NCBI GenBank assembly: GCA_947373185.1
Contig: CANBWP010000014.1
Location: 1-64,000, forward strand
Direction of reading: 5' to 3'
Source of the DNA: Comamonadaceae bacterium
Lineage (GTDB): Bacteria; Pseudomonadota; Gammaproteobacteria; Burkholderiales; Burkholderiaceae_C
DNA length: 64,000 nucleotides
Shown here: one piece after another, positions 41,514 through 52,120 of the stretch
Layout of the letters: each line of letters starts with the position of its first letter
How positions within the stretch are numbered: the first letter of the stretch is position 1
The notes under the pieces: generated by a model
What the model was told of the DNA's origin: nothing
The model's database searches: none
The model's input: the letters and a program-made list of their open reading frames with translations, nothing else
Position numbers and translations under genes: made by a program

Positions 41514-42854
41514 TTAGTCCGAATCCTTGTCTGCGTAAGGGTTGGTGGATGTTTTCATTTCAATGCGCAAGGGGGTGCCGGAGAGGTCAAAAGCCTTTCT
41601 GAAGCGGCCTTCCAAGTAGCGCTTATACGTTTCGGTCACGTGCTCCAGGGAGTTGCCGTGAATCACGATGACAGGTGGATTCATGCCGCCTTGGTGGGCA
41701 TACCGCAATTTGGGCCTGAACATACCGCCGCGCTGTGGGCTTTGAAACTGCACGGATTCCAACAACAAACGCGTCAGCACGGGGGTGGTCATCTTGACCA
41801 TGGCCGATTTGTGAGCTTGCGTGATGGAATTCCAAACGGGACCCAAGCCTTGCCGTTTTTTGGCTGAAATGGTGTGGAGGTTGGCAAATTTCAAGAAGGG
41901 CAAACGGTTCTCGATAGAGCGATGTACCAACTCGCGTTGGTAATCATCCACCGCATCCCATTTGTTAACGGCCAGCACGACGGCCCGGCCACTGTCCAAA
42001 ATAAAGCCTGCAATGTGAGCGTCTTGTTCGGTCACGCCTTGTGTGGCATCCAGCAACAGCAACACCACATTGGCCGACTCAATGGCTTGCAAAGTTTTCA
42101 CCACCGAAAACTTCTCAATGGCTTCAAACACGCGTCCCTTGCGACGCAATCCAGCTGTGTCAATCAATTCAAACTTCTGGCCACCGCGCTCGAAAGGCAC
42201 CGTGATGGCGTCACGCGTGGTACCTGGCATGTCAAAGGCCACCAGTCGCTCTTCGCCCAGCCATGTATTGATCAGCGTAGATTTGCCGACATTGGGGCGT
42301 CCTGCAACAGCCAACTTGACGATGCTGGGATCTGCTTCTGGATCTGCATCGTCTTCGGGCAACATGAGTGGATCCAAGGCCAATTCCACCAGACTTCGCA
42401 CACCTTGACCGTGCGCTGCTGAAACAGGAATGACTTCGCCAAGACCCAGTTCATAGAACTCACTGACCTGAACGCCCTCACGCATGCCTTCTGCTTTGTT
42501 GGCCACCAACAAACAAGGCTTGCCAATGCGACGCAGGTATTTGGCAATGTCGTGATCTTGGGCTGAGACGCCTGCGCGGGCATCGACAACAAACACCACC
42601 ACATCGGCTTCTGCAACCGCTTGTTGCGTTTGCTTGGCCATCTCTTTGTAGATGCCCTCGTGCGCATCCGGTTCAAAACCACCGGTGTCAATGACGATGT
42701 ATTCGTATCGTCCTTGGCGACCTTGACCATAGTGACGGTCGCGGGTCAATCCCGCAAAATCAGCCACGATGGCGTCTCGACTTTTGGTCAGTCGATTAAA
42801 GAGAGTGGACTTGCCCACGTTGGGGCGTCCGACCAAGGCCAGTACGGGTTTCAA
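41514..42854 (-). CDS. der: Ribosome biogenesis GTPase Der (EngA)
   Basis: A 446-residue double-GTPase needed for 50S subunit maturation. The first G domain starts at [15 protein letters not shown] (about 7-21), with DTGGFEPDA and NKAEG. The second starts at [17 protein letters not shown] near 185, with [10 protein letters not shown] and NKWD. The C-terminal KH-like domain holds [14 protein letters not shown]. The start is TTG (42854); ATG alternatives are absent upstream, and [12 protein letters not shown] is the expected N-terminus. It lies 19 bases after bamB. Confidence 0.96.
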   Translation of the reverse strand: MKPVLALVGRPNVGKSTLFNRLTKSRDAIVADFAGLTRDRHYGQGRQGRYEYIVIDTGGFEPDAHEGIYKEMAKQTQQAVAEADVVVFVVDARAGVSAQDHDIAKYLRRIGKPCLLVANKAEGMREGVQVSEFYELGLGEVIPVSAAHGQGVRSLVELALDPLMLPEDDADPEADPSIVKLAVAGRPNVGKSTLINTWLGEERLVAFDMPGTTRDAITVPFERGGQKFELIDTAGLRRKGRVFEAIEKFSVVKTLQAIESANVVLLLLDATQGVTEQDAHIAGFILDSGRAVVLAVNKWDAVDDYQRELVHRSIENRLPFLKFANLHTISAKKRQGLGPVWNSITQAHKSAMVKMTTPVLTRLLLESVQFQSPQRGGMFRPKLRYAHQGGMNPPVIVIHGNSLEHVTETYKRYLEGRFRKAFDLSGTPLRIEMKTSTNPYADKDSD

Positions 42855-42873
42855 ATCAATCTTTCAGAGAAGG

Positions 42874-44010
42874 TTATTCAGCGCGATAGGCTTTGAGCAA
42901 GCCGTTTTTCGAGACTGTGACCCAAGTTTTACCCAGGCGCACGGGCGCCATGGCTATGCCGGAGGGATCGGCTTGTACACGTGCCAATGTTTGGCCATTG
43001 CTGGCATCTAACCAGTGCAACCAGCCCATCTCATCGCCGACGACCAGTTGCCCATCAGCCCATGAAGGGGCCGTCAGTCCGCGAAAGCGCAAGGCATCAG
43101 TTTGCCATGCGACTTGACCAGAAGTTCTTTGCCAAGCCATGAATTTGCCATCGGATTCAGAACCAAACAAGGTGCTGTCGGAACTGCTCAGACCGACATG
43201 GCCTTGCGCCGCACGCGTCCAGACATTGACGCCCTTGAGGGCGTCTACGCACGTCACAGCCGTTTGAAAGGCACGTGCGCAAATGACATTGTTGATGCGT
43301 GAGACACCTGCCACCAAATCTACCAATCGCTCAACTTCATTGGTTCCGCGTGATGAACCAATGGCAACTTCCCATTTAGAAACCCCATTGCTGGGGCTCA
43401 TGGCCACCAAGCGACCAGCGAGGCCGACCATTAAATTGTCTTGGAAGCTGGTCAAAATGCCGGATTGCTTCAAGACCAAGGGATCACCCGAGCGTTGCTG
43501 CGTCCACAATTTTTGTCCGCTTGCGCCATCAAAAGCAAAAACAGTTCGATCGGCCGTCAACACAAACACGCGTCCACCCGCCACCAGGGGGGCGGTGAAT
43601 GACAAGGAAGGTAATTTAACGCGCCAAATTTCTTTTCCCTGACTGACTGTCACCAGATCATTGGCTTGCGTGATGACCGCATAGCGCTGGCCATCGCTCC
43701 CTATGCCAGCAGACACCGGTGAGTTCAAGGCCAGTTGCCAAGCCAGTGCGCCAGATTCTTGAACTGCGCTGATCAAACCATTGCTGCTGACCACGGCCAA
43801 TTGGCCGTTTGCAACATGGTGCGAAAGTGGGCTCGCAACAGGCGACAGTTGCAATGACCACGCTTGCGTGACGTTCAGTTGTGACTTGAAATCGGCCAAA
43901 GCAGTGGGCGTGGGCTTGTCTGGCGTGCTTGAACAAGCGGTCATGAACAGCACGGCGGACACGCTGAACAAGGCGAGCAAGGCTCGGCTGAGTCGGTTCG
44001 ACAAGTTCAT
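42874..44010 (-). CDS. bamB: Outer-membrane assembly lipoprotein BamB
   Basis: A 378-residue beta-propeller lipoprotein of the BAM complex. The signal peptide ends at the lipobox MTAC with Cys26. The PQQ-like blades are visible as repeated FDGASGQKLWTQQ, VYTADRT-like VFVLTADRTVFAF and WLHWLDASNGQTLARV segments. ATG 44010 with AGGA six bases upstream is chosen; in-frame starts at 44040/44037 would put extra residues before the signal peptide and overlap the yfgM stop. It helps deliver outer-membrane proteins to BamA. Confidence 0.95.
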   Translation of the reverse strand: MNLSNRLSRALLALFSVSAVLFMTACSSTPDKPTPTALADFKSQLNVTQAWSLQLSPVASPLSHHVANGQLAVVSSNGLISAVQESGALAWQLALNSPVSAGIGSDGQRYAVITQANDLVTVSQGKEIWRVKLPSLSFTAPLVAGGRVFVLTADRTVFAFDGASGQKLWTQQRSGDPLVLKQSGILTSFQDNLMVGLAGRLVAMSPSNGVSKWEVAIGSSRGTNEVERLVDLVAGVSRINNVICARAFQTAVTCVDALKGVNVWTRAAQGHVGLSSSDSTLFGSESDGKFMAWQRTSGQVAWQTDALRFRGLTAPSWADGQLVVGDEMGWLHWLDASNGQTLARVQADPSGIAMAPVRLGKTWVTVSKNGLLKAYRAE

Positions 44011-44036
44011 GTGGAATCCTGAAAATTGAGATGCCA

Positions 44037-44702
44037 TCATTGAGAAGCCCCTTTGACTTGGGCTGGGTCAACACCCAGGGCATTGAGTTTGGCCGCAACC
44101 AAACGGCGGTATTCATTGCCCTCTTCCAATTGAGTCCATGCCTGTGTGTAAGCTTTGATGGCTTCTGCCGTTTTGGCTTGCGCCATGAACAAATCACCTT
44201 GGATGTCTGCGGCCAAACCAGCAAAGGCAGGTGTGAAAGGTTTGACAAGTGTTTTTTGTGCTTCGGCAAATGTTTTTTGTTGAATTTGCAAATTGGCCAA
44301 ACGCAAACGGGCCAACTGAACACTGGCTTGGTCGGAGGCGCTTTCGGTGGCCCATTTCAGCGCACTTGCTGCAGCGTCCAATTTATCAGCCTGTTGCAAA
44401 GCTTTTGCAACCAACAAGGCTGATTGAGAAGCATAGGTGGTTCCAGGAAAACGATCTTTCATGTCGTTCCAGGCGCGCTCTATTTTGGTGGCATCGCCTC
44501 CAGCGGCTGAGCGCTCAACTTCGTCAAACAATGCAGCCGCCTTGGCAGACTGCTGCCCTTGCCAGTATTGATAGCCATTCCAGCCTGCGTAGGCGCCCAT
44601 GACGACGATCAACAACCAGGTGATGGCGTTGCCGTATTGCTTCCAAAAGTGCTTGAGTTCGTCAAGCTGCTCTTGTTCTTCGAGATCGAGATGTGAGGAC
44701 AT
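44037..44702 (-). CDS. YfgM-like tetratricopeptide protein
   Basis: A 221-residue inner-membrane protein. The cytoplasmic acidic start MSSHLDLEEQEQLDELKHFWKQYG precedes one membrane helix (NAITWLLIVVMGAYAGWNGYQYW, about 25-47). A periplasmic TPR-like domain follows, with RLANLQIQQKTFAEAQKTL and AKTAEAIKAYTQAWTQLE. In E. coli the homologue associates with SecYEG and PpiD, which aids outer-membrane protein transfer. The position between hisS and bamB is conserved in gammaproteobacteria and betaproteobacteria. Confidence 0.93.
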   Translation of the reverse strand: MSSHLDLEEQEQLDELKHFWKQYGNAITWLLIVVMGAYAGWNGYQYWQGQQSAKAAALFDEVERSAAGGDATKIERAWNDMKDRFPGTTYASQSALLVAKALQQADKLDAAASALKWATESASDQASVQLARLRLANLQIQQKTFAEAQKTLVKPFTPAFAGLAADIQGDLFMAQAKTAEAIKAYTQAWTQLEEGNEYRRLVAAKLNALGVDPAQVKGASQ

Positions 44703-44715
44703 ATTCAGTTTTGTA

Positions 44716-46047
44716 TCAAGAGGTCAATTGTAGGCTGTTGGCCCAAGTGTCAAGGGCATCTAAAGATTCGGTTCTTTGCGCCCCACCACCATCGCGCAGG
44801 GATTTGACAGAAACCGAATTTTGAGCCAATTCATCCGCCCCAAAAATGAGCGCAAATTGGGCGCCACTGCTGTCAGCTTTTTTGAATTGGCTTTTCATGC
44901 TGCCCACACCATCCCCTGAACCTGCATGCATCTGGACCTTGACGCCCAGTGCCCTTAATTGGCGAAGGTATTTCAAGACGGCAGGCAAACTTTGTGCTTC
45001 GGGGACGATGGCATAGGCGTGAGGCACCGAGATGGGAAGTTGAGCGCCCTGCTCTTCTAGCAAAGCCAGTACACGCTCGACGCCCAATGCCCAGCCCACG
45101 GCAGGGGCAGGTTTGCCGCCCACTTGTTCAATCAAATAATCGTAGCGGCCTCCGCCACAGACGGTGCCTTGTGAGCCCAGTTGGTCGGTGATGAACTCAA
45201 ACACCGTCAGGTTGTAATAGTCCATGCCACGAACCAATCGGGGGTTCAAGGAATAGGCCACGCCATTGGCATCTAAAATTTGGCGCACCGAATTGAAATG
45301 CGCCAAAGAAACTTCACCCAAAAAGTCCATCAACCGCGGCGCTGACTCCACCACATCTTTCATGGCTGGATTTTTGGTGTCCAAGATACGCAAGGGATTG
45401 GTGTAAAGACGGCGTTGCGCGTCTTCGTCCAAAACGGCTAGATGTTGCTCAAAATGAGCAATCAAGGCAGCACGGTGTGCCAACCTCTCCGGCGGTTGAC
45501 CCAGGCTGTTGAGTTCCAGGCGAACCTCTTTGAGGCCAATGGCTTTCCACAAATCGTGCGCAAGCAAAATAACTTCAGCATCTATTTCGGGGCCTTGAAA
45601 ACCCAAAACCTCAGCACCGATTTGATGGAACTGGCGATAGCGTCCACGTTGGGGGCGTTCGTGGCGAAACATGGGACCCATGTAATAAAGTCGTTTGCCG
45701 CCTTCATACAACATATTGTGCTCAACCACCGCCCGAACGACACCCGCAGTACTTTCAGGGCGCAAGGTCAAAGCCTCGCCATTGAGGCGATCTTCAAAGG
45801 AATACATTTCCTTTTCGACGATGTCAGTGACCTCACCCAGCCCACGCACAAACAAAGCTGTGGGTTCGACGATCGGTGTTCGAATGTTTCGGTAAGCATA
45901 AGTGGCCATTAAATGTCTGACCACAGATTCCAACCACTCCCACTTGGCCGACTCAGCAGGCAAGACATCGTTCATGCCCTTGACGGCTGAGATCTTCTTA
46001 ACGGCAAGTGACTTGGTGGAGGTATCAGTATTTTTAATTTCGGACAT
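44716..46047 (-). CDS. hisS: Histidyl-tRNA synthetase
   Basis: A 443-residue class II synthetase. Motif 2 with the ATP-contacting arginines is [19 protein letters not shown]. The histidine-binding signatures are [15 protein letters not shown] and [14 protein letters not shown], and motif 3 is [14 protein letters not shown]. The C-terminal anticodon-binding domain has [15 protein letters not shown] 25-residue Lys/Ser/Thr-rich leader precedes KGMNDVLP, slightly longer than usual. It follows ispG by 35 bases with a weak ribosome-binding site. Confidence 0.97.
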   Translation of the reverse strand: MSEIKNTDTSTKSLAVKKISAVKGMNDVLPAESAKWEWLESVVRHLMATYAYRNIRTPIVEPTALFVRGLGEVTDIVEKEMYSFEDRLNGEALTLRPESTAGVVRAVVEHNMLYEGGKRLYYMGPMFRHERPQRGRYRQFHQIGAEVLGFQGPEIDAEVILLAHDLWKAIGLKEVRLELNSLGQPPERLAHRAALIAHFEQHLAVLDEDAQRRLYTNPLRILDTKNPAMKDVVESAPRLMDFLGEVSLAHFNSVRQILDANGVAYSLNPRLVRGMDYYNLTVFEFITDQLGSQGTVCGGGRYDYLIEQVGGKPAPAVGWALGVERVLALLEEQGAQLPISVPHAYAIVPEAQSLPAVLKYLRQLRALGVKVQMHAGSGDGVGSMKSQFKKADSSGAQFALIFGADELAQNSVSVKSLRDGGGAQRTESLDALDTWANSLQLTS

Positions 46048-46082
46048 AAAAATTCAAAGAATGGGTTTGCGAAACTTGGCGC

Positions 46083-47372
46083 TCAATGACCTTCGTGGGT
46101 AGGGGCACCATTTCCAAACCGCTTCTCGATGTATTGCTCAACCAATTGTTGAAATTCTTGGGCGATGTTGTCACCACGCAGGGTCAATTTTTTTTCACCA
46201 TCGATGAAAACGGGCGCTGCAGGGGCTTCACCCGTACCGGGCAAACTGATGCCAATGTCGGCGTGTTTGCTTTCACCAGGACCATTGACGATGCAGCCCA
46301 TGACCGCCAATTTTAAGTGTTCCACGCCTGGGTATCGGCTTCGCCAAACAGGCATTTGGGCCCGCAAATAGTCGTCAATCTGTTTGGCCAATTCTTGGAA
46401 AGTACTGCTGGTGGTGCGGCCACAACCAGGGCAGGCGGTCACGCTCGGCACAAAAATGCGCATGCCCAAAGATTGCAAAATTTCAGAGGCAATGACCACC
46501 TCCTGAGTTCTTGACTCGCCAGGTTGCGGTGTCAATGAGACACGAATGGTGTCGCCGATACCCTCTTGCAGCAAGATAGACAAGGCGGTTGCAGAAGCCA
46601 CTGTTCCCTTGGTGCCCATGCCAGCTTCGGTCAGACCCAAATGCAATGGATAGTCCGTGCGTTTGCTGAGCTCTCGGTAAACTGCGATCAAGTCTTGAAC
46701 GCCAGAAACTTTGCAGGACAGCAGAATTTGAGACCGTGCCATGCCCATCTCGTGGGCCTTGTCGGCAGATGTGATGGCCGACGTAATCAGGGCCTCGTAC
46801 ATCACTTGCCGTGCTTCCCAAGGCACTGCACGAAGGCTGTTTTGGTCCATCAATTCGGCCAACAATTCTTGGTCGAGGCTGCCCCAATTGACGCCAATTC
46901 GCACAGGCTTGTTCCAACGCATCGCCGCATCAATCATTTGACCAAATTGCAAATCGTGCTTGTCGCCTTTGCCGACATTGCCAGGGTTGATGCGGTATTT
47001 GGACAGGGCTTCAGCGCATGCAGGATGGTCCATGAGCAGGCGATGACCGTTGTAATGAAAATCGCCAATCAAGGGCACATCAATGCCCATTTTGTCCAGC
47101 TGATCTCGGATGTGCGGCACAGCCTGAGCAGCCTCAGGCGTATTGACGGTCAGTCGGACCATCTCAGAACCGGCCAAAGCCAACTCTTTCACTTGGATGG
47201 CCGTACCGATCACATCCACGGTGTCCGTGTTGGTCATGGACTGAACACGAACCGGCGCTTGACCGCCTACGGTGACAATGCGTTGACCCCAGGCCACAGA
47301 AGCTTGAAGGCTGTGTCGTGGCAAGGGGCTCGCGGGTGGAATTGCACAGGGTGCTGTAGCTGGCAAGTTCAT
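46083..47372 (-). CDS. ispG: (E)-4-hydroxy-3-methylbut-2-enyl-diphosphate synthase IspG
   Basis: A 429-residue iron-sulfur enzyme of the MEP isoprenoid pathway. The [4Fe-4S] cluster ligands are Cys314, Cys317 (TACPGCGRT), Cys360 ([10 protein letters not shown]) and Glu367. The TIM-barrel half opens with [20 protein letters not shown]. Length and architecture fit the two-domain bacterial form. Its ATG overlaps the stop of the rodZ-like gene by four bases (ATGA). The extreme N-terminal 30 residues are Pro/Ala rich and less conserved. Confidence 0.96.
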   Translation of the reverse strand: MNLPATAPCAIPPASPLPRHSLQASVAWGQRIVTVGGQAPVRVQSMTNTDTVDVIGTAIQVKELALAGSEMVRLTVNTPEAAQAVPHIRDQLDKMGIDVPLIGDFHYNGHRLLMDHPACAEALSKYRINPGNVGKGDKHDLQFGQMIDAAMRWNKPVRIGVNWGSLDQELLAELMDQNSLRAVPWEARQVMYEALITSAITSADKAHEMGMARSQILLSCKVSGVQDLIAVYRELSKRTDYPLHLGLTEAGMGTKGTVASATALSILLQEGIGDTIRVSLTPQPGESRTQEVVIASEILQSLGMRIFVPSVTACPGCGRTTSSTFQELAKQIDDYLRAQMPVWRSRYPGVEHLKLAVMGCIVNGPGESKHADIGISLPGTGEAPAAPVFIDGEKKLTLRGDNIAQEFQQLVEQYIEKRFGNGAPTHEGH

Positions 47373-48004
47373 TTTTTGGTCTCCGACATCAGATTGACGG
47401 GGTTGGCTTGATTGGGTACTGATGCTCCGGTGCTTGAACCCTCAAAGACCATGGCTTTGGGCAGTTCCGCTGGCTGGGCATCTGTCGCGGCAGACTCGCC
47501 TGCCTCTTGTGCGGGTGGCATGACAGGCGCAGTTTCAACGATTTCTGGCGATGCCTGAAACGGAAACACAGAGACAAACCAATCGTTGGTGAAGCCCATT
47601 GTCAAGAAAATCAGCACTGCGATGGTCAACCACAGTTTCACGCTGCTGAGCCGCACCAACAAACTGCTTCCCAAACGGGGATTTGCAAAAGGTGCGCTTT
47701 GGTCTGTGTCGATGATGTTGAGTGGCTTGAGCCCATTGGGCGCGGCTGGCATCAAGGCCAAAACCAATGCAGGGTCAAGTTTGACCATTCGGCACACCTT
47801 GGCTGCCAAGGCCCTGGCGAACACGGGCTCCTGCAATTGATCGAAGCGGTCTGCTTCGAGCGCCTCTAACTGTTTCACACTGACTTTGAGGTTGACAGAG
47901 AGAATCGCCAAATGCAAGCCCGCCTTTTCACGGGCAGACTTGATCAAGGCGCCAGGCGAAGTGGGCTCAATGGGCATGATGGCTGGCGTTGAAGTATCAG
48001 TCAT
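47369..48004 (-). CDS. RodZ-like HTH membrane protein, short form lacking the C-terminal domain
   Basis: A 211-residue protein. The N-terminal RodZ-type HTH covers about residues 17-85 ([20 protein letters not shown], then [20 protein letters not shown]). One membrane helix is at about 123-140 ([18 protein letters not shown]), followed by only about 70 Pro/Ala/Glu-rich residues. Typical RodZ proteins exceed 300 residues and end in a beta-rich periplasmic domain (DUF4115), which is missing here. The HTH half would still be able to contact MreB. ATG 48004 is preferred to a GTG at 48028. It is coupled to ispG. Confidence 0.88.
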   Translation of the reverse strand: MTDTSTPAIMPIEPTSPGALIKSAREKAGLHLAILSVNLKVSVKQLEALEADRFDQLQEPVFARALAAKVCRMVKLDPALVLALMPAAPNGLKPLNIIDTDQSAPFANPRLGSSLLVRLSSVKLWLTIAVLIFLTMGFTNDWFVSVFPFQASPEIVETAPVMPPAQEAGESAATDAQPAELPKAMVFEGSSTGASVPNQANPVNLMSETKK

Positions 48005-48244
48005 GTGAAAACTCTTTTTGGTAAGCACGCCACTGTGCAGGATTGGAAAATTGTTGTCCGATCATCATGCCCTGTTGCTTTTTTGTCTGTTAGATTTTGG
48101 CGCACTGCAAGCAGCGACACCGACCCCTACCGATTGTGCACTGACAGAGGGAGAAACGATCAAGGAATGCAGAATTTTCTGAGCTTCTGACAGCCTTTTG
48201 GGCTGAATTTGAAGACTCGCCGGTGCATGCCGGCAGGAAAGGCC
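48005..48244. other. Gap between rlmN and the rodZ-like gene: hairpins and a possible pilF/pilW remnant
   Basis: The 240 bases contain no full gene. On the minus strand two hairpins follow rlmN: GCCGG/CCGGC at 48219-48234 and CAGCC/GGCTG at 48191-48205. Closer to rodZ, a short frame beginning at the ATG pair at about 48069 encodes MMIGQQFSNPAQWRAYQKEF plus three residues, and its TGA overlaps the rodZ ATG. In relatives a pilF/pilW lipoprotein gene lies here. The short frame may be its 3' remnant, though similarity is only impressionistic. Confidence 0.45.
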
Positions 48245-49396
48245 TCAAGACGGGTCCGGTTTGACAGCAGATGGGTTCACAGACCAGTGAATGGGGACGG
48301 CACGTTGTAGCGCAATTCGATCAGCAACACCCGTTCTGTCTTTCACATCGCCAGCCAGTTGGCCGCAAGCCGCATCGATGTCATCGCCCCGGGTTTTACG
48401 GATGGTGGTGACAAATCCAGCTTGAATGAGCACACTGGCAAATTGCTCAACGGCTGCGTCTTCAGAGCGTAACAAACCTGAAGCTTTGAAGGGGTTAAAG
48501 GGAATGAGGTTGAACTTGCACCGCAAGCCATTGGCCGCATGTTTGCGAATGAGTTGGACCAGCTCTTGCGCATGTACCACTTGGTCGTTCACGCCCTGAA
48601 GCATGCAGTACTCGAAGGTGATGAAGTCTCTTGGGGCCTTGGCCAAATAAAGCGTACATTCGGCCAACAACTCGTCCAAGGGGTATTTGCGATTGAGGGG
48701 GACCAAATTGTCGCGCAAGGAATCATTGGGCGCATGCAGCGACACGGCCAATGCCACAGGACAGTCTTGCGACAAGCGCGTCATCATGGGCACCACGCCT
48801 GACGTGGAAACCGTCACTCGCCTGCGGGACAAGCCATAGCCGTGGTCATCCAACATGGCCTTCAATGAAGGAATGAGTGCGCTGTAGTTTTGAAGTGGCT
48901 CACCCATGCCCATCATGACCACATTGGAGATCACTCGTTCAGTCTGATTAAGATGCTTGCGCAAAAAATGCTCAGCAAACCACAACTGTGCCAAGATTTC
49001 TGCGGTCGTGAGGTTGCGGCTAAAGCCTTGATGCCCCGTTGAACAAAACCGACAACCCACAGCACAACCGGCTTGAGAGGACACGCACAAGGTGCCGCGA
49101 TCGTCTTCTGGAATGAAGACCGTTTCAACAGCGTCGCCAGCGCCAACATCAAACAACCACTTGATGGTCCCATCTTTGGATATTTGTTGAGACAAGATGG
49201 GCAAGGCGGCCACATGCGCATGAACTTTTAATTTCTCGCGAAGTGACTTGGCCAAATCTGACATGTCATCAAATTGGGACATGCCTCGCTGGTGAATCCA
49301 GCGAAATAATTGGGTGGCGCGAAAACGTTTTTCGCCCAGCCCTTCACAAAAAACGGCCAAGCCCTCAAGGTCAAAATCAAGAAGGTTGGCCGTCAT
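48245..49396 (-). CDS. rlmN: Dual-specificity rRNA/tRNA adenine-C2 methyltransferase RlmN
   Basis: A 383-residue radical SAM enzyme that methylates A2503 of 23S rRNA and A37 of some tRNAs. The cluster cysteines are Cys111, Cys115 and Cys118 in [16 protein letters not shown]. The two mechanistic cysteines are Cys104 (GTLCVSSQ) and Cys344 (DAACGQLAG). The GMGEPLQNY motif is also present. It follows ndk by 57 bases; an imperfect hairpin sits in that gap. The C-terminal end is about 15 residues longer than the conserved core. Confidence 0.96.
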   Translation of the reverse strand: MTANLLDFDLEGLAVFCEGLGEKRFRATQLFRWIHQRGMSQFDDMSDLAKSLREKLKVHAHVAALPILSQQISKDGTIKWLFDVGAGDAVETVFIPEDDRGTLCVSSQAGCAVGCRFCSTGHQGFSRNLTTAEILAQLWFAEHFLRKHLNQTERVISNVVMMGMGEPLQNYSALIPSLKAMLDDHGYGLSRRRVTVSTSGVVPMMTRLSQDCPVALAVSLHAPNDSLRDNLVPLNRKYPLDELLAECTLYLAKAPRDFITFEYCMLQGVNDQVVHAQELVQLIRKHAANGLRCKFNLIPFNPFKASGLLRSEDAAVEQFASVLIQAGFVTTIRKTRGDDIDAACGQLAGDVKDRTGVADRIALQRAVPIHWSVNPSAVKPDPS

Positions 49397-49453
49397 AGCG
49401 GAAGAATAAAAGTTCTAAGCCGCGAAGGTATTGCTGAAAGAAATCAGCAAAAA

Positions 49454-49879
49454 TTAACGTGAGTAAACGTTCATACCGGCGAAAAAGAAGCCGATTTCAA
49501 CAGCCGCAGTTTCCGCAGCATCAGAACCGTGCACGGCGTTGGCATCAATGCTGTCAGCAAAGTCAGCGCGAATGGTGCCTGGGGCCGCTTTCTTAGGATC
49601 TGTCGCACCCATCAGGTCACGGTTTTTCAAAATCGCGCCTTCGCCTTCCAAAGCTTGGATCATGACGGGGCCGGAGATCATGAAATCAACCAAGTCCTTG
49701 AAAAAAGGACGCTCTTTGTGCACGGCGTAGAAAGCTTCTGCTTCGCCACGTGAGAGGTGGGCCATCTTGGCAGCGACCACTTTGAGGCCAGCCGCTTCAA
49801 AGCGAGCATAAATTTGACCGATGACGTTTTTGGCAACAGCGTCAGGCTTGATGATAGAGAGTGTGCGTTCGATGGCCAT
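49454..49879 (-). CDS. ndk: Nucleoside diphosphate kinase
   Basis: A 141-residue enzyme balancing NTP pools by phosphate transfer through His117 (NAVHGSDA). The N-terminus [18 protein letters not shown] and the C-terminus [11 protein letters not shown] are typical. GAGGA lies nine bases upstream of the ATG. The 175-base region 49880-50054 before it probably holds its promoter (A/T-rich from 49895 to 49935) and a small hairpin, ACAGGGG/CCCCTGT at 49975-49991. That hairpin lacks a T-run but may mark the end of the rluB transcript. Confidence 0.97.
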   Translation of the reverse strand: MAIERTLSIIKPDAVAKNVIGQIYARFEAAGLKVVAAKMAHLSRGEAEAFYAVHKERPFFKDLVDFMISGPVMIQALEGEGAILKNRDLMGATDPKKAAPGTIRADFADSIDANAVHGSDAAETAAVEIGFFFAGMNVYSR

Positions 49880-50054
49880 GATGAGATTCCTCTGTTTTAT
49901 TTTAGAAATAGATGTTGAAAACTTTGTTTTTCAAGCGTGGTTGCACTCAGGCAAGCCCGCTATTCTAACCCGACACAGGGGTTTCCCCTGTTGCAAAAAG
50001 GATTTGTCAGCCGAGCCAGCCCCTCAAAGGGCGCCCGCAAAGGCTGCAAAATTT

Positions 50055-51215
50055 TCAGCGACTTCTGCCGCCACTGCGGCGCGGGCCTGCAGGACGCCCG
50101 CCTGGGCCTGGCGATTTGCGTTGGCGACTGAAGCTGTCTGCACCGATGTAACCGACTGAGGTTTTCATGGGGTCCGGCTGGCTGGCCTCTTGTTTGCCAC
50201 GGCCTTGAGCCCCTCTTCCCTGTCCTGGTTTTTTGGCACCAAAGGCACGGTTGCGCGGATTGCGAGCACTGGGTGGTCTGCGATCTTGCGGGCGGGAGGC
50301 TTCCGAGGGCGCATCGTCCATGCGGGGTGCAGACGCTTCGGCCTTGTTGGCGGCATGGGTCAGGGCGCGAATGTCGGCTTCATCCAATTCCATGAAAGTG
50401 CTGCGCCTCAGGCCATGAGGCAATACCATGGCGCCATAGCGAATGCGAATCAAACGACTCACAGCATGGCCAACCGCTTCCATCATGCGGCGTACTTCAC
50501 GATTGCGTCCTTCTGAAATGGTCACGCGGTACCAGCAATTGGAGCCTTCACCGCCGCCATTTTCGATGGTGCCGAATTGCGCCATGCCGTCATCCAACAT
50601 CACGCCGTCCAACAACTTTTGCTTTTCTTCGTTGCTCAGGGCGCCCAAAACACGAACGGCGTATTCACGCTCTAAACCAAAACGTGGATGCATCAAGCGA
50701 TTGGCAAGCTCTCCAGAACTGGTGAAAAGGAGCAAGCCCTCTGTGTTCAAATCCAAACGGCCCACCGATTGCCATTTGCCATGTTGCAAGCGAGGCAGTT
50801 TGCGAAACACCGTTGGACGATTTTTGGGGTCATCATGGGAGACGATTTCACCGGCTGGCTTGTGATAAGCGATGACGCGTGGCGGAGGTGGATCGATGCG
50901 AATGCGCAAGGGACGGCCATTGACTTTGACCTGATCGCCATATTGAATGCGCTGGCCAATGTGAGCGGGTTCGTTGTTGACCGAAATTCGGCCTTCCAAA
51001 ATCAGTTGTTCCATTTCAAGGCGGGAGCCCAAGCCAGCCTGCGCCAAGACTTTGTGAAGTTTGGGAGACTCCGCTTGAGGCGCAAGCACACGCTTGGTGA
51101 TCAGGGGGGAAATGACGCCTTCCGCCTCTTGGTCAAACTGACCTGAAACGACATCCTCGATGCCAATGGGTTTGAATACGTCTTGCGATTCAGACGGGTC
51201 TGAAGGGTCAATCAT
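50055..51215 (-). CDS. rluB: 23S rRNA pseudouridine(2605) synthase RluB-like
   Basis: A 386-residue pseudouridine synthase of the RsuA/RluB family. A preceding acidic leader of 50 residues is followed by an S4 domain ([20 protein letters not shown], about 52-71) and the catalytic domain with Asp155 in [15 protein letters not shown]. The [16 protein letters not shown] motif is also present. After about residue 290 comes a Gly/Arg/Pro/Gln-rich basic tail of about 90 residues, presumably RNA-contacting. The ATG overlaps the scpB stop by four bases. Confidence 0.93.
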   Translation of the reverse strand: MIDPSDPSESQDVFKPIGIEDVVSGQFDQEAEGVISPLITKRVLAPQAESPKLHKVLAQAGLGSRLEMEQLILEGRISVNNEPAHIGQRIQYGDQVKVNGRPLRIRIDPPPPRVIAYHKPAGEIVSHDDPKNRPTVFRKLPRLQHGKWQSVGRLDLNTEGLLLFTSSGELANRLMHPRFGLEREYAVRVLGALSNEEKQKLLDGVMLDDGMAQFGTIENGGGEGSNCWYRVTISEGRNREVRRMMEAVGHAVSRLIRIRYGAMVLPHGLRRSTFMELDEADIRALTHAANKAEASAPRMDDAPSEASRPQDRRPPSARNPRNRAFGAKKPGQGRGAQGRGKQEASQPDPMKTSVGYIGADSFSRQRKSPGPGGRPAGPRRSGGRSR

Positions 51216-51961
51216 GGTGAGGTGCCTTCATGAGGGTCTGAGGGGTTTGCCGATGGGTTTTCTGGAACGTCGGTCGGTAAATCGGTTGCAGTCTCTACAG
51301 ACGCTTCAATGATGTCTGGGACGACCAACGCTTCAGAGGCGTTGGCAAGATCGCTGCGCTCAGCGTCAAGCACTTGTTCCAACGACAAGATGGCTTGACT
51401 TGGGTCTGTTTCTTCAGGGTTCAGATTGGCCAAGGCGGCGGCCTGACTTTCAACCGAGGGCAACAAAGGAAGCTGGTCTAAGGAGCCCAGACCCAAATCG
51501 TCAAGGAAGTGACGGGTGGTGGCGTACAAGCCTGGCCGCCCCACAGACTCACGGTGACCAATGACTTCAATCCAACCACGGTCTTCCAACTGCTTCAAGA
51601 TTTGAGTGTTGATGGTGACACCGCGAATGTCTTCCATGTCACCGCGTGTGACGGGTTGACGGTAAGCAATGATGGCCAGTGTTTCCATGACCGCACGGGT
51701 GTACTTGGGCGGTTTTTCAGGGTTCAACTTGTCCAGGTAAACACGTAACTCTGGTCGGCTCTGAAAACGCCAACCGGTGGCGACGGAAACCAGCTCTAGG
51801 CCACGCTCGGCCCAATCCAATTGGAGTTCCTCTAAAAGGACTTTAAGTGTGTCTGCGCCTAAGGCATCGTCGAACAACACACGCATGTCACGAACCGTGA
51901 CAGGCTGGCTTGCACAGAGCAATGCTGTTTCAAGGACACGCTTGGCTTGCGCCGTATTCAT
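51212..51961 (-). CDS. scpB: Segregation and condensation protein B
   Basis: A 249-residue winged-helix protein, subunit of the SMC-ScpAB condensin. The family core is [40 protein letters not shown] (about 93-112), [20 protein letters not shown] and [18 protein letters not shown]. The C-terminal 80 residues are acidic and probably disordered. The ATG at 51961 begins the conserved part; the frame continues to 52054 with an in-frame ATG at 52012. It is coupled to rluB. Confidence 0.93.
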   Translation of the reverse strand: MNTAQAKRVLETALLCASQPVTVRDMRVLFDDALGADTLKVLLEELQLDWAERGLELVSVATGWRFQSRPELRVYLDKLNPEKPPKYTRAVMETLAIIAYRQPVTRGDMEDIRGVTINTQILKQLEDRGWIEVIGHRESVGRPGLYATTRHFLDDLGLGSLDQLPLLPSVESQAAALANLNPEETDPSQAILSLEQVLDAERSDLANASEALVVPDIIEASVETATDLPTDVPENPSANPSDPHEGTSP

Positions 51962-52101
51962 GGTGTCAATCTTCCGGGATAAAAGCGCACGAAGCGCGAA
52001 CTGAAACGCCATGTAGGGTTCATTCAACCCCTGGTGGACACAGCCCACCTTCACGTTCCATCAATTGAATAATCAAGCCATGCTGACGCAAAGCCAATGA
52101 G

Positions 52102-52120
52102 CCTGAGACTCAGGTTTTTT
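52102..52120 (+). terminator. Plus-strand terminator-like hairpin overlapping the end of rluD
   Basis: CCTGA (52102-52106) pairs with TCAGG (52110-52114), extended by a G-U pair, and is directly followed by TTTTTT on the plus strand. No plus-strand gene ends here, so it would act only on antisense or unannotated transcripts. The minus strand lacks a T-run. The gap 51962-52109 otherwise shows no clear signal. Confidence 0.35.

Noticed and set aside
49431-49450. TTGCTGA/TCAGCAA hairpin after ndk as a terminator
   Set aside because: The T-run lies before the stem, not after it, on the ndk strand, so it does not fit an intrinsic terminator.
49937-50131. Small plus-strand frame between ndk and rluB
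   Set aside because: It contains two CxxC-like pairs, but the sequence derives from the rluB 3' end and the ndk leader; there is no ribosome-binding site or family resemblance.
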